A DNA stretch of 64,000 bases from Pseudomonas sp. B33.4 (GCF_034555375.1 NZ_CP140706.1:2285001-2349000), one strand, 5' to 3'. Positions 43,666 through 54,791 are shown, numbered from the stretch's first letter. Numbers and translations are program-made. Notes: generated by a model from the letters alone, not told the origin.

Positions 43666-44145
43666 ATGACAAGAAAAACGTATATGAAAAGTAAGTTGGT
43701 TGCCGTTTTGTTGGTTGTTTCAGTGTTTGTGAATATCGCAGTGCTGATGTTTGTCATGTTTAATGGTTTTTCGAGAACCCAAGGCATGAAAATGATTAAG
43801 ACTAGAGAGCCTATGTTGATTGGTGGGCAGAACGGTGATGAAAATTACTATGTGCTGCCTATGGGGGCTACTGTTTACTATGACAAAAGCTTCTCGGAAG
43901 GATTTAGTCGGTACATGGTTTATTTTAATCACCATGGTCCCATTGTTGGTGATGAGGTTCCAATGGAGCCAAAATATCAAGGCTCACTTGTTGATCCCCT
44001 TTGGTTGTCTGATGTTGATGCAGATACGTTGAAAGAAATTTTCAAGCGTTTCCCCCTTTCCAAAAAAGACATTGCCGCCGCTATTAAATCTAATGAAATA
44101 ACCAAGGATGATCTGGCCGACATTATTCGCTCGATGCCAGATTGA
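43666..44145 (+). CDS. AT-rich orphan membrane-anchored protein
   Basis: The protein has 159 residues from the ATG at 43666; a TTG at 43642 is possible. One N-terminal membrane helix (LVAVLLVVSVFVNIAVLMFV) is followed by a soluble part with no recognised domain (MGATVYYDKSFSEGFSRYMV, FKRFPLSKKDIAAAIKSNE). The gene is visibly richer in A and T than everything around it and has unlike codon use, which indicates recent acquisition. It is flanked by repeats. An immunity or small envelope protein is possible, but nothing in the sequence decides it. Confidence 0.7.
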   Translation: MTRKTYMKSKLVAVLLVVSVFVNIAVLMFVMFNGFSRTQGMKMIKTREPMLIGGQNGDENYYVLPMGATVYYDKSFSEGFSRYMVYFNHHGPIVGDEVPMEPKYQGSLVDPLWLSDVDADTLKEIFKRFPLSKKDIAAAIKSNEITKDDLADIIRSMPD

Positions 44146-44149
44146 CCAG

Positions 44150-44238
44150 TTCTATAGGCGCTGCCGAAGTCTGCGATAGTTTGACTTTAATTTTTAGAAT
44201 CAAGGTCAAAAGATCGCAGCCTTCGGCAGTTCCATAGG
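44150..44238. repeat. Degenerate REP pair (GCTGCCGCAGGCTGCGATC type)
   Basis: Two diverged inverted copies (GCTGCCGAAGTCTGCGATAG and AGATCGCAGCCTTCGGCAG) of the family at 14947 and 16076. Confidence 0.75.
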
Positions 44239-44241
44239 GCC

Positions 44242-44280
44242 AAAAAAAACCGCGACCCCCCTCACCAGAGAATCGCGGCC
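44242..44280 (-). terminator. Rho-independent terminator of the curlin operon
   Basis: On the minus strand GCCGCGA and TCGCGGT form a stem followed by eight T residues. It begins 17 bases after the curlin stop codon at 44297, so it ends the minus-strand amyloid operon. Confidence 0.85.
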
Positions 44281-44296
44281 CATCAACACCCAACCC

Positions 44297-45748
44297 CTAC
44301 TGCTGCAACACCGTCGCCTGGTTAGCCGACCCGAACTGCTGAATATTCGCCGTCTGCGTAATCCCACTCTGATCCACATTGGCAATGTTCCCGGTACCCC
44401 CCTGGGTCACATACGCCACGTTCATCGTATCCGCTTGTTTCACCGTGATCATGTTGTCACTGCCATACAGTTGCGCGGTATACGCCTGGTTCCCCGTTCC
44501 CGACTGATCAAACTCAGCACTGTTGCCGGTGCCATTCGAAGAACCCTGCACCAGGTTGCCCGTGCCGCGCTGATCCGAGATCAAAATGTTGTCGCTACCA
44601 TTCTGATCAAAATACAGCTCGTTATACGACTCCGCCTGACTGACCGTGGTCTTGTTGCCCGTCCCGGTCTGATGCGTGGTCATCACCTGCCCGACGCCAT
44701 CCTGAGTGAAACTGGCAACGTTGCCATTCCCCGCCTGAGTAACCGTCGCACGCTGGCCGCTGCCGAACTGGCCGCCCGACTGCGGGCCTTTCCAGTTGCT
44801 GGCGTAGACCTTGTTGTCGTTGCCCACGGACGTGGCGTTGAGCACGTGGCTGTCGCCGTTCTGATAGGTGAAGTGCACGTTGCCGTTACCCACCTGATAC
44901 AGCGCCAGTGTCGAGTTGACCGATTCGAACTGGTCGGCGTAGATGGCGTTGGTGTTGCCGACCTGGGTGACGGCGGCGCTGTTGTTTTCGCCGAAGCTTT
45001 GGTCGACCACGGTTTCGTTGCTGTCGCCGTATTGGTTGACGGTGGCTTGGCTGGCCAGTTGCGCGTCCTGCCAGATTTCCGTGCCGTTGAGGTTGCCAAA
45101 CTGGTTGATGGTGATGTTGCCGCCAGTGCCGTTGCGCTGGTCGCCGTAGGCGTAGTTGCCTTCGCCGGCCTGGTTGATGCCGATCTGGCCGCCGTTGTGC
45201 AGCACTTGTTCGGCGGTGCCGTAGTTGGCGGTGCCGTACTGGGTGATCACGGCGCTGTTGCCGGTGCCTTCATAGAGTTGCTCGATGTTGGCTTCGTTGC
45301 TGTCGCCGAACTGGAAGGTTTTGCCTTCGCTGCCGTTCTGCGAATCCTGATAGATGAACGAGAAGTTGCCGGTACCTTGCTGCTGTTGCAGCGCGCTGTT
45401 CGGTGAGCCGAAGCCCAGCGACTGACTGGCGTGAGCGGTGTTGAAGGCGCCGACCTGTTGCTGGGTGATGGTGGCGTTGTCTTCGTAAAGCTGTTCGGCG
45501 TATCCGGCGTTGTAGTCGCCGACCGCGTCCTGGGTGATCACGCTGCTGGCGTGGTCTTGCACGGCGGCGGCGTCGTTGCCTTGGCCCAGTTGAGTCTGGG
45601 TGGCCGTGCTGAACGGCGCCTGGGTCTGTTTCACGTCGGCGATGTTGGCGGTGCCGACCTGGCTTTGGTTGGACAGGCTGTCGTCGGCCATGGCCTGGGC
45701 ACTGATCATGACCAGGATGGCGGCGGTGAGGGGCGTCAGTTTGAACAT
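44297..45748 (-). CDS. csgA: Large curlin (CsgA-like) with about 20 repeats
   Basis: The protein has 483 residues, about three times E. coli CsgA (151, five repeats). After a signal peptide (MFKLTPLTAAILVMISAQAM) almost the whole length is curlin repeats of 20-25 residues with regular Gln and Asn (for example VTQAGNGNVASFTQ, INQFGNLNGTEIWQ, VTQVGNTNAIYADQ). By eye there are about 20. It should form beta-solenoid amyloid fibres once exported through CsgG. It is the last gene of the minus-strand operon, 27 bases after the csgB-like gene, and is followed by a terminator. Confidence 0.88.
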   Translation of the reverse strand: MFKLTPLTAAILVMISAQAMADDSLSNQSQVGTANIADVKQTQAPFSTATQTQLGQGNDAAAVQDHASSVITQDAVGDYNAGYAEQLYEDNATITQQQVGAFNTAHASQSLGFGSPNSALQQQQGTGNFSFIYQDSQNGSEGKTFQFGDSNEANIEQLYEGTGNSAVITQYGTANYGTAEQVLHNGGQIGINQAGEGNYAYGDQRNGTGGNITINQFGNLNGTEIWQDAQLASQATVNQYGDSNETVVDQSFGENNSAAVTQVGNTNAIYADQFESVNSTLALYQVGNGNVHFTYQNGDSHVLNATSVGNDNKVYASNWKGPQSGGQFGSGQRATVTQAGNGNVASFTQDGVGQVMTTHQTGTGNKTTVSQAESYNELYFDQNGSDNILISDQRGTGNLVQGSSNGTGNSAEFDQSGTGNQAYTAQLYGSDNMITVKQADTMNVAYVTQGGTGNIANVDQSGITQTANIQQFGSANQATVLQQ

Positions 45749-45775
45749 GATGAACTCTCCGATGATTGGCAGTGC

Positions 45776-46240
45776 TTAGCGATATTGCTTGACCGAAACG
45801 CTCATGCCGTTGCCCGACTGGGTCACGGCGCTTTGCAGCCCCGCGCCGGCCTGCTCGATGCTGGCGTCGTTGTTGTTGCCGTTTTGCGAAATCTGCGCGC
45901 GGTTATGGCTGCCGTTTTGCGTGATCGAGGCGGCGTTGCCGGAACCGTTCTGGTTGATCAGCGCCATCAGGTCGCTGCCCTGTTGCAGGATGTACGCTTC
46001 CTGATTGCTGCCCGACTGCACGATCTGCCCGAGCAGCGACTGACCGTTCTGTTGCAGCAGGGCGACGTTGGCCTGGCCGAGCTGGTCGATCAGGGCTTGC
46101 TGACCCACCGCTGGGGGCAGTTCGCCGAGGTCGCTGCTGGTTGGGGCCAGGTCGTCGTTTTCCATCAGGTCGTCGGCGCGCACGCCCGCACTGCTGCACA
46201 ACAGAAGCAGACAAAGCAGGGCGGCGGTCGGCGTGTTCAT
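45776..46240 (-). CDS. csgB: Minor curlin / nucleator (CsgB-like)
   Basis: The protein has 154 residues with a signal peptide to about residue 22. An acidic linker (DDLMENDDLAPTSSDLGELP) precedes about five curlin repeats (VQSGSNQEAYILQQG, INQNGSGNAASITQ, ISQNGNNNDASIEQ). It ends VSVKQYR, a basic end as in CsgB nucleators. It precedes the large curlin gene, the usual csgBA order, so I call it the nucleator. csgD and csgC were not found. Confidence 0.85.
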   Translation of the reverse strand: MNTPTAALLCLLLLCSSAGVRADDLMENDDLAPTSSDLGELPPAVGQQALIDQLGQANVALLQQNGQSLLGQIVQSGSNQEAYILQQGSDLMALINQNGSGNAASITQNGSHNRAQISQNGNNNDASIEQAGAGLQSAVTQSGNGMSVSVKQYR

Positions 46241-46279
46241 GGCTCACTTCCTGTCAGGCGTTAACCGGTTTGCAGTCGG

Positions 46280-46305
46280 CCCCAGCCACCCGAAAGTGGC
46301 TGGGG
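46280..46305 (-). promoter_or_regulatory. Intercistronic hairpin between the Ig-like and csgB genes
   Basis: CCCCAGCCAC and GTGGCTGGGG form a perfect 10-pair stem with a 6-base loop directly after the stop of the 742-residue protein gene on the minus strand. No U-run follows, so it is more likely an mRNA-stabilising or partial-termination hairpin that sets the curlin to surface-protein ratio than a full terminator. Confidence 0.6.
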
Positions 46306-46312
46306 GGCAGGC

Positions 46313-48541
46313 TTACAGCGTGGTCACCGAGACCGTGCGCACGGTGCCCTGGGACGAGCGGATCGTCGCGGTCGGGTTGGCCGATGGCACTACCAGCGTG
46401 TTGTTCAGCGTCAGCCGCCAGCGTCCGGTCAATGGCACCGTGGTGGTGCCAAGGGTGACCAGCCCGGAAGGGGTGGTGACCTGCACGGTGATGGTGTTGC
46501 CGGTGGTCACTGACGAGGTGCCGGTGAAGTCCCAGTTGAAGCGACCACCGGAGCGTGCCTGCACCGTGGAAGCGGTGACGGCGAACGTTTCCGCCGCTGG
46601 CCGTGGCGACACTTGCACCGTGACCGTGGCCGGCGTCGACAGGGCACCGAAGGCGTCCCGGGCGATGTAGGTGAAGGTCGTGGTGAACGCCGTGGTCACG
46701 GTGGCCGGTGGGGTGTAGGTGATCACCGTCCCGTTGCTGCTAACCGTGCCTCGGCCGGCGGCCGGTTGGGTCAGGCTGTTGACGGCCAGTGGCACGTTGC
46801 CCTCCGGATCGGTGTCATTGGCCAGCACGTTGATCGGGATTGCTACGCCCAAAGTGGCGACGCTGTCGGCGACGGCGGTCGGTGCCTGGTTTGGCGCGAC
46901 GGTGATAGTTACGGTGGCCGGGTTGGCCGAGGCCAGGCCTTTGGCGTCCTGCGCTTTGTAGGTGAAGGTGGTGGTCAGTGGCGCGTTGACCACGGCTGGC
47001 GGGGTGTAGACCACCGATGTGGTGCCGTTGAGGGCTACGGTGCCTTGACCGGTGGCCGGTTGAGTCAACGCGGTGATGCCCAGCGGATTGTCACCATCAG
47101 GATCGCTGTCGTTGGTCAACAGACTGAGGGTGATCGGCACACCGAAGCTGGTGCTGCCGCTGTCGGCGTTGGTGATTGGCGCCTGGTTTTCACCAGTGTC
47201 CGGGGCGCTGCCGACCACGACGACCGCTTCAGTGTCACCACCGCCAGCGGCAGATTTCACCGTCACGGTGGCCGGTGGCTGGGTCAGGTCGGCGACGGTG
47301 ATGCGCTGCAGGGTGCCGGTTTTCGACAGACGTCCGTAGCCCTGGGCAACCATGTCGGGGATCGCCACTTCATCGCTCGAGGTGGCCTCGATCAGCAAGC
47401 TATGGTTGGCCCAGTTGTAACGGGCAGTCTGCACTTTCACCACGTCGGTGAGCTTGGCTGACACGGCCGTCGGACGCGTGGTGCCGGCAGGGTTGGTGGC
47501 GGTCACGACGACGACCGGAGGTACCGCGCCAGTGCCCAGTCGGTGGCCGAAGAACAGACCATTGTTGTCACCCAACAGACTGGTCTGGCACGGCGTTGGC
47601 GGTGGGCCGGGCAGCAGCGCCACGGTTTCGCGGAAGCACAGGGTCGAGCTGTTACTGGCCTTGGCAAACACTTCGGCACGCACGCCAGCGGCGGTGCGGC
47701 GATAGGTGGCGCGGTCGATTTCCACCTGCGTCTGCTGACGGTTGTCGAGCACTTTGCCGGACAGGCTGAACACGCTTGACTGGATCGTCCCGGCCGGCCC
47801 GGTGATACGCAGGAAGTTGGTGTTGAACGGGCTGCCGGTCACCGCTTCGTTGAGGTTCGGGTCACCGACGAAAGTTTCCGTGGCGCCTGTATCGGGGTTC
47901 ACTTCGGTGTACGGGCCGTTGACGCTGCGCAGGAACGGTCCGATAGCGCCATTGACGGCACCGGTGAAATTGCCCGGTGCGCCGATGCCAATGTCGCGGG
48001 TGATGTTGATCGCGCGGCGCCCGGGTGCGGTGACATTGACCGTCTCGACGCCATACGGGTGAGTGATCGTATAGGTGCCGGCAACGGGTACGTTCACCCG
48101 GATGCGAATCCGCGCAAAGCTTTGCTGATCTCCATCGACCGGATTTTCCGAGGCGAATGCCGCTTCGATCCCGGCGACATAAGCGTCCACACCATAACCG
48201 GCAGCGTTGTCGGCAATCGTGGTTTCGGCCAGGAACCAGAAGGCTTCCGGCGGCCAGTTGTCCGGGAAAATCATCGGCTGGGCGTCGTCGTAGATACCCG
48301 GCTCAGCCAGCAAAATGCACATGTAGGCCGGCGGCGTGGTCGCGGCAACGCGCGAACTGGCAGCACGCGACTGGCACAGTTCCATCGACAGCAGATTGTT
48401 GTCCTGATACCACATCGGGAATTTCCCGGTGGCGAAGGTGTAGGGGCCGGGGTCGACGGCGGCGAGTTGCGCATAGGCACTGCCGGTCAGCGAGAGAGCG
48501 AGCCCGAGCGCGTTGAGCGCAAAGCGTGGCCACTTGTTCAT
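46313..48541 (-). CDS. Secreted protein with VDPGPYT-type N-domain and tandem cadherin-like Ig repeats
   Basis: The protein has 742 residues from the ATG at 48541 (AGGAGG upstream) with a signal peptide ending AQA. The first ~310 residues (AVDPGPYTFATGKFPMWYQD, PYGVETVNVTAPGRRAINIT, GDPNLNEAVTGSPFNTNFLR) match the neighbouring 448-residue protein closely. Two or three Ig-like/Big_9-type repeats follow (NQAPITNADSGSTSFGVPIT, NQAPTAVADSVATLGVAIPI) with DPDGD and DPEGN calcium-type motifs. It is probably a cell-surface or fibre-associated adhesin-like protein. I do not recognise the N-domain as a named family. It lies between its paralogue and the curlin genes. Confidence 0.75.
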   Translation of the reverse strand: MNKWPRFALNALGLALSLTGSAYAQLAAVDPGPYTFATGKFPMWYQDNNLLSMELCQSRAASSRVAATTPPAYMCILLAEPGIYDDAQPMIFPDNWPPEAFWFLAETTIADNAAGYGVDAYVAGIEAAFASENPVDGDQQSFARIRIRVNVPVAGTYTITHPYGVETVNVTAPGRRAINITRDIGIGAPGNFTGAVNGAIGPFLRSVNGPYTEVNPDTGATETFVGDPNLNEAVTGSPFNTNFLRITGPAGTIQSSVFSLSGKVLDNRQQTQVEIDRATYRRTAAGVRAEVFAKASNSSTLCFRETVALLPGPPPTPCQTSLLGDNNGLFFGHRLGTGAVPPVVVVTATNPAGTTRPTAVSAKLTDVVKVQTARYNWANHSLLIEATSSDEVAIPDMVAQGYGRLSKTGTLQRITVADLTQPPATVTVKSAAGGGDTEAVVVVGSAPDTGENQAPITNADSGSTSFGVPITLSLLTNDSDPDGDNPLGITALTQPATGQGTVALNGTTSVVYTPPAVVNAPLTTTFTYKAQDAKGLASANPATVTITVAPNQAPTAVADSVATLGVAIPINVLANDTDPEGNVPLAVNSLTQPAAGRGTVSSNGTVITYTPPATVTTAFTTTFTYIARDAFGALSTPATVTVQVSPRPAAETFAVTASTVQARSGGRFNWDFTGTSSVTTGNTITVQVTTPSGLVTLGTTTVPLTGRWRLTLNNTLVVPSANPTATIRSSQGTVRTVSVTTL

Positions 48542-48576
48542 GATGCCTCCTGATGCGGATCTGGGCATGTGAGCGT

Positions 48577-49923
48577 TCATTGCACGATGACCACTTCTTC
48601 GGTATCGCTGCCGCCGTTGGACGACGTCACCCGAACCTTGGCCGGTGGAATCGGCGAGATCCCGGTGGCCAGGGTTTTCACTGCGCCGTCGCCACCGAGC
48701 GCACCGATGGCGGCGCCGCTGCCGGAGGTGGCGGTGAGTACCGGCGGCGAGGTTTCGTCACTGGTCGAGGCGACCACGGTCAGTTGTCCGGAGCTGAGGC
48801 TGTATTGCGCGCTCTGGATCACCACCAGATCGGTGAGGGTCATGGGCAAGGTGGTCGGCGTGCTGCTGGCGATGGCCAGGTGGTTGTCGGCGGTCACCTG
48901 CAAGGTGGTCGGCAGGGTCGGGTTGACCGAGGACTGCGCGTACCAGCTGCCGGTGCTGTTGGCTTCGGTCATGTTCAGCACGGGAGTGCTGCTGGTGACG
49001 GCTGCCGTACCCGGAGCTGGCGGAGCGAGGACGAACACGTCTTGCTGCGCCACCGGTGCGCTGTCGCCGGCTTTGCGTGAGTAGGTGCTGCGCTGGGTGA
49101 TCATTGGCGTAGGCCGGACCACTGTCGACAACTTGCCCGAAACGGCGAACACGTTCGTCCGCAGATCGAGGCCGTTAGGGCCTTCGATGCGCACGTAGTT
49201 GGTGTTGAACGGGCTGCCGGTGACTGCCTCGTTGAGGTTCGGGTCGCCAACGAATTGTTCGGCGGCACCGGTCAGCGGGTTGGTCTCGGTGTACGGGCCG
49301 TTGACACTGCGCAGGAACGGTCCGATGTCACCCTTGAGCGCGCCGTCATAGGTTTTCGGCGTGCCGATACCAATGTCGCGAGTCATGTTGATCGCGCGCC
49401 GCCCGGGGGTATCGATGTTGAACACGTCGACGCCATACGGGTGGGTGATGACATAGGTGCCGGCGGTGGGCACGTCGACGCGAATACGGATTCGGGCGAA
49501 GCTGACTTGATCGCCCTCGACCGGTTCTTCAGCGGCGAATGCGGCTTCGATGGCGCTGACGTAGCCCAGATCAATCCCCCGCGCGGCGTCGACGAGGGCC
49601 GTTTCGCCGGTGAACCAGAACGCTTCGTCGGGAAAGTTTGTCGGGAAGACAATCGGTTGGGTGTCATCGAACACGCCGGGGGTCGGCAGCAGCGAGCACA
49701 TATACGACGGTGCGCCGGGGGCGCTGGGTACTCGGGAGCTGAGCGCTTTGGACAGGCACAGATCCAGGGTGCGACCGTGGGAGTCCTGATACCAACTGGC
49801 GAAACCACCGTTGGCCGGCGTGTACGGGCCCGGATCAACAGCAAACAAAGCGGCCTGGGCAATGCCTTGGGCCAAGGCGCTCACGACCAGGACGGTCGCG
49901 GTTTTGGACAGTAAAGGGTGCAT
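48577..49923 (-). CDS. Secreted protein with VDPGPYT-type N-domain
   Basis: The protein has 448 residues with GAGGGA before the ATG and a signal peptide ending at about residue 24. Its first ~310 residues are paralogous to the next gene (AVDPGPYTPANGGFASWYQD, PYGVDVFNIDTPGRRAINMT, GDPNLNEAVTGSPFNTNYVR), but it has only one Ig-like C-terminal part and no tandem repeats. Four conserved Cys positions occur in the shared domain (DLCLSK, SYMCSLL and counterparts). It is the first gene of the four-gene amyloid operon. Function unknown; surface display with curli is inferred from gene order. Confidence 0.75.
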   Translation of the reverse strand: MHPLLSKTATVLVVSALAQGIAQAALFAVDPGPYTPANGGFASWYQDSHGRTLDLCLSKALSSRVPSAPGAPSYMCSLLPTPGVFDDTQPIVFPTNFPDEAFWFTGETALVDAARGIDLGYVSAIEAAFAAEEPVEGDQVSFARIRIRVDVPTAGTYVITHPYGVDVFNIDTPGRRAINMTRDIGIGTPKTYDGALKGDIGPFLRSVNGPYTETNPLTGAAEQFVGDPNLNEAVTGSPFNTNYVRIEGPNGLDLRTNVFAVSGKLSTVVRPTPMITQRSTYSRKAGDSAPVAQQDVFVLAPPAPGTAAVTSSTPVLNMTEANSTGSWYAQSSVNPTLPTTLQVTADNHLAIASSTPTTLPMTLTDLVVIQSAQYSLSSGQLTVVASTSDETSPPVLTATSGSGAAIGALGGDGAVKTLATGISPIPPAKVRVTSSNGGSDTEEVVIVQ

Positions 49924-49983
49924 GAGTTAATCCCTCTATCGAAGTACCTGCCCCTTGGGGATGGGTCAGTTGCACAGGGCCTG

Positions 49984-50000
49984 TACACCTTCCATGCCAA
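49984..50000 (-). promoter_or_regulatory. Possible sigma-54 promoter of the amyloid operon
   Basis: On the minus strand TTGGCATGGAAGGTGTA has a perfect -24 block (TTGGCA) but GT rather than GC ten bases later. An activator palindrome lies about 75-105 bases upstream. If used, transcription starts near 49973. Confidence 0.4.
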
Positions 50001-50070
50001 GGTGTGGTGAGTGGACGGGAGAGGGCCGGGATAGAGGGCTTTTGCGATTGGAAAGCGCTGGATGGGATAG

Positions 50071-50104
50071 CTGGGGAAAGGGCGTCATTCCCCAGAATCG
50101 GGGA
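50071..50104. promoter_or_regulatory. MnxR-type activator site between amyloid operon and mnxS1
   Basis: TTCCCC-AGAATC-GGGGA at 50088-50104 has the 6-base spacer of the other sites. A further GGGGAA at 50073-50078 pairs with TTCCCC in the reverse arrangement. It is upstream of the minus-strand amyloid operon and also upstream of the plus-strand sensor kinase gene. Confidence 0.65.
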
Positions 50105-50142
50105 CGGTGGGGATGACCATCATTGCCCGCCGTACACAACCC

Positions 50143-50238
50143 CCCTGTAGGAGTGAGCCTGCTCGCGATAACGGTCTCCCTGTACCAAAAATCTCAGCTG
50201 ACCCACCGCGATCGCGAGCAGGCTCACTCCTACAAGGG
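50143..50238. repeat. REP pair (GTAGGAGTGAGCCTGCTCGC type)
   Basis: Inverted pair between the divergent amyloid operon and mnxS1. It separates the activator site from mnxS1, which supports the site serving the amyloid operon. The rest of this 423-base gap shows a CCCTATAGGG palindrome and TATA-rich sequence at 50310-50333 that may hold the mnxS1 promoter. Confidence 0.9.
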
Positions 50239-50346
50239 ATTAGCGGTGTCTGTGGGATCAACTCAACCGGGGCGATTGCCCCGCAACCGGGCAAACCCCC
50301 ACCCGTGGGCTATAACCCTATAGGGACGTATAGAGAAGTCGCCGCC

Positions 50347-51795
50347 ATGAACATGCAGTCAAAGTCGCTACCGGTCGAGGAGGGCAATCTGCGCTTGAGC
50401 TCGCGCAAGCAGCCGTTCAACCTGCTGCGCTGGTTTTCGCTGATCAGCATGGCGGTGATCGGCACCGTTGCCGTGGCCCTTGGGGCGGTGTCGACGCGGT
50501 TCGTGATCGAGGAAAGCGTGCAACGCGATGCCTTGCTCACCGCGCAGTTCATCCAGGCCATCGCCTCGGCCGAGGTGCGCCACGTTTCCATTCCCAACGT
50601 GCGGACCATGGGCGAGTTGCTCGACCCGCGTCAGGACAAGGATTTTCCCGACGTCAACCCGCAAGCCCGGGCCGATGCCCGGGGCGAGTTTCTCGATCAC
50701 ATCGAACACTTGCCGGACGTTATTCTGGCCAACATTTATGCGCCGGACCGCCAGGTAATCTGGTCAACCAATCCCGCACTCATCGGCACCAGCATTCATG
50801 CCGACGAAGACCTTGATCGCGCCTTCAACGAAAAAATCCCCGTCTCCGCCAGTTATCACGATGTCGACAAGGAGCGTGAGGAGCAGAAGTTCGTCACACC
50901 GCCGGATTACATCTTCATCGAAAACTACATCCCACTGTTCGACGCCGAGGGCAAGAACGTCACGGCGATGGTCGAGATCTACAAGGAGCCGAAAGACCTG
51001 ATTGCGCGCATGGAGCGTGGCTTGACCCTGATCTGGCTGGCCACCGCGCTTGGGGGCGGACTGATCTATCTGGGCCTGTACTGGATCGTGCGGCGCGCGG
51101 CGATCCTGCTTGCGGCCCAGCAAAAACAACTGATCGCCAATGAAACCTTTGTCGCGCTGGGGGAGATGTCTTCAGCGGTGGCGCACAGTTTGCGCAACCC
51201 GCTGGCGACCATCCGCTCCAGTGCCGAGCTGGCACTGGAGTTCGATGCCGGCCCGGCCGAGAAGAACATCAAGGACATCATCGGTCAGGTCGATCGCATG
51301 TCGAAATGGGTGCGCGAACTGCTGCAATCGCTGCGTCCGCTCAACGATGATCCGGAGCCAGTGAACCTCGTTGCGGCGTTGCACGAAAGCCTCGTCGCAT
51401 TTGAGCAGCAGATCGCCAAGGCCGGCGTGCAGGTGGTGTTTCATCCGCAAAATACGCCGATGGTGCTCAGCCAACCGGTGCAGTTGACGCAGATCCTCAA
51501 TAGCCTGCTGGCCAATGCTCTGGAAGCGATGGACAAGGGCGGCACGCTGACCGTGAGCCTGGAGTCGAGCGACGACCGTGGCGTATGCGTGGTGCTCAGC
51601 GACACCGGTAAAGGCATGAATGAAGAGCAACGCACCATGGCCTTCCGCCCGTTTTTCACCACCAAGTCTGGCGGCCTGGGTGTTGGTCTGGTCCTGGTCA
51701 AACGCATCATGGAGCGCTTCGGCGGCGGCGTGACCCTCGACAGCCGCGAAGGCGAGGGCACCACCGTGCGCCTGGCCTTCCAACTCGTCCCCTGA
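50347..51795 (+). CDS. mnxS1: Membrane sensor histidine kinase, MnxS1-like
   Basis: The protein has 482 residues from the ATG at 50347; the longer frame runs through an REP element. Two membrane helices (about 25-48 and 230-255) flank a periplasmic sensor domain with the segment TMGELLDPRQDKDFPDVNPQ. The kinase core has phospho-acceptor His280 in VAHSLRNPLATIRSSAEL, an N-box (ILNSLLANALEAM), and G-boxes SDTGKGM and GGLGVGLVLVKRIM. It is a close paralogue of the kinase at 55989. The order kinase-mcoA-kinase-regulator is that of mnxS1-mcoA-mnxS2-mnxR, needed for Mn(II) oxidation in P. putida GB-1. Confidence 0.85.
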   Translation: MNMQSKSLPVEEGNLRLSSRKQPFNLLRWFSLISMAVIGTVAVALGAVSTRFVIEESVQRDALLTAQFIQAIASAEVRHVSIPNVRTMGELLDPRQDKDFPDVNPQARADARGEFLDHIEHLPDVILANIYAPDRQVIWSTNPALIGTSIHADEDLDRAFNEKIPVSASYHDVDKEREEQKFVTPPDYIFIENYIPLFDAEGKNVTAMVEIYKEPKDLIARMERGLTLIWLATALGGGLIYLGLYWIVRRAAILLAAQQKQLIANETFVALGEMSSAVAHSLRNPLATIRSSAELALEFDAGPAEKNIKDIIGQVDRMSKWVRELLQSLRPLNDDPEPVNLVAALHESLVAFEQQIAKAGVQVVFHPQNTPMVLSQPVQLTQILNSLLANALEAMDKGGTLTVSLESSDDRGVCVVLSDTGKGMNEEQRTMAFRPFFTTKSGGLGVGLVLVKRIMERFGGGVTLDSREGEGTTVRLAFQLVP

Positions 51796-51842
51796 ACCAT
51801 TCCCCTGTAGGAGTTTTTCATTACTTCAAAAATTTTATGAAC

Positions 51843-51880
51843 TTCCCCCATCAGTGGGTGTCAAGCCCCGGTCACCGGGG
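51843..51880. promoter_or_regulatory. Two MnxR-type activator sites upstream of mcoA
   Basis: TTCCCCC-ATCAGT-GGGT at 51843-51859 and CCCC-GGTCAC-CGGGG at 51866-51880; both keep the 6-base spacer. They lie 55-95 bases upstream of a sigma-54 promoter. Confidence 0.65.
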
Positions 51881-51934
51881 AGTGGGGAAACCCACAGCGC
51901 CCTCAAGTCCCTGTAACAACTGGAAATAATTTAT

Positions 51935-51950
51935 TGGCGCAGTAGTTGCA
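51935..51950 (+). promoter_or_regulatory. Sigma-54 promoter of mcoA
   Basis: TGGCGCAGTAGTTGCA has GG (51936) and GC (51948) 10 bases apart and differs from TGGCAC-N5-TTGCA at one base. A start near 51961 excludes the earlier in-frame ATG at 51946 and fits translation from 51988. Confidence 0.8.
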
Positions 51951-51987
51951 AAACACCATCACCCCTTCCTTGATGAGGCGGCTGGTG

Positions 51988-54791
<2,804 letters not shown>

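Noticed and set aside
44297..46240. Regular short repeats as a possible CRISPR array
   Set aside because: The periodicity lies in the protein (curlin repeats) and the DNA units are not identical with unique spacers.
50107..50346. N-terminal extension of the MnxS1-like kinase
   Set aside because: The extra 80 residues are translated REP sequence; the ATG at 50347 gives a start matching the paralogous kinase.
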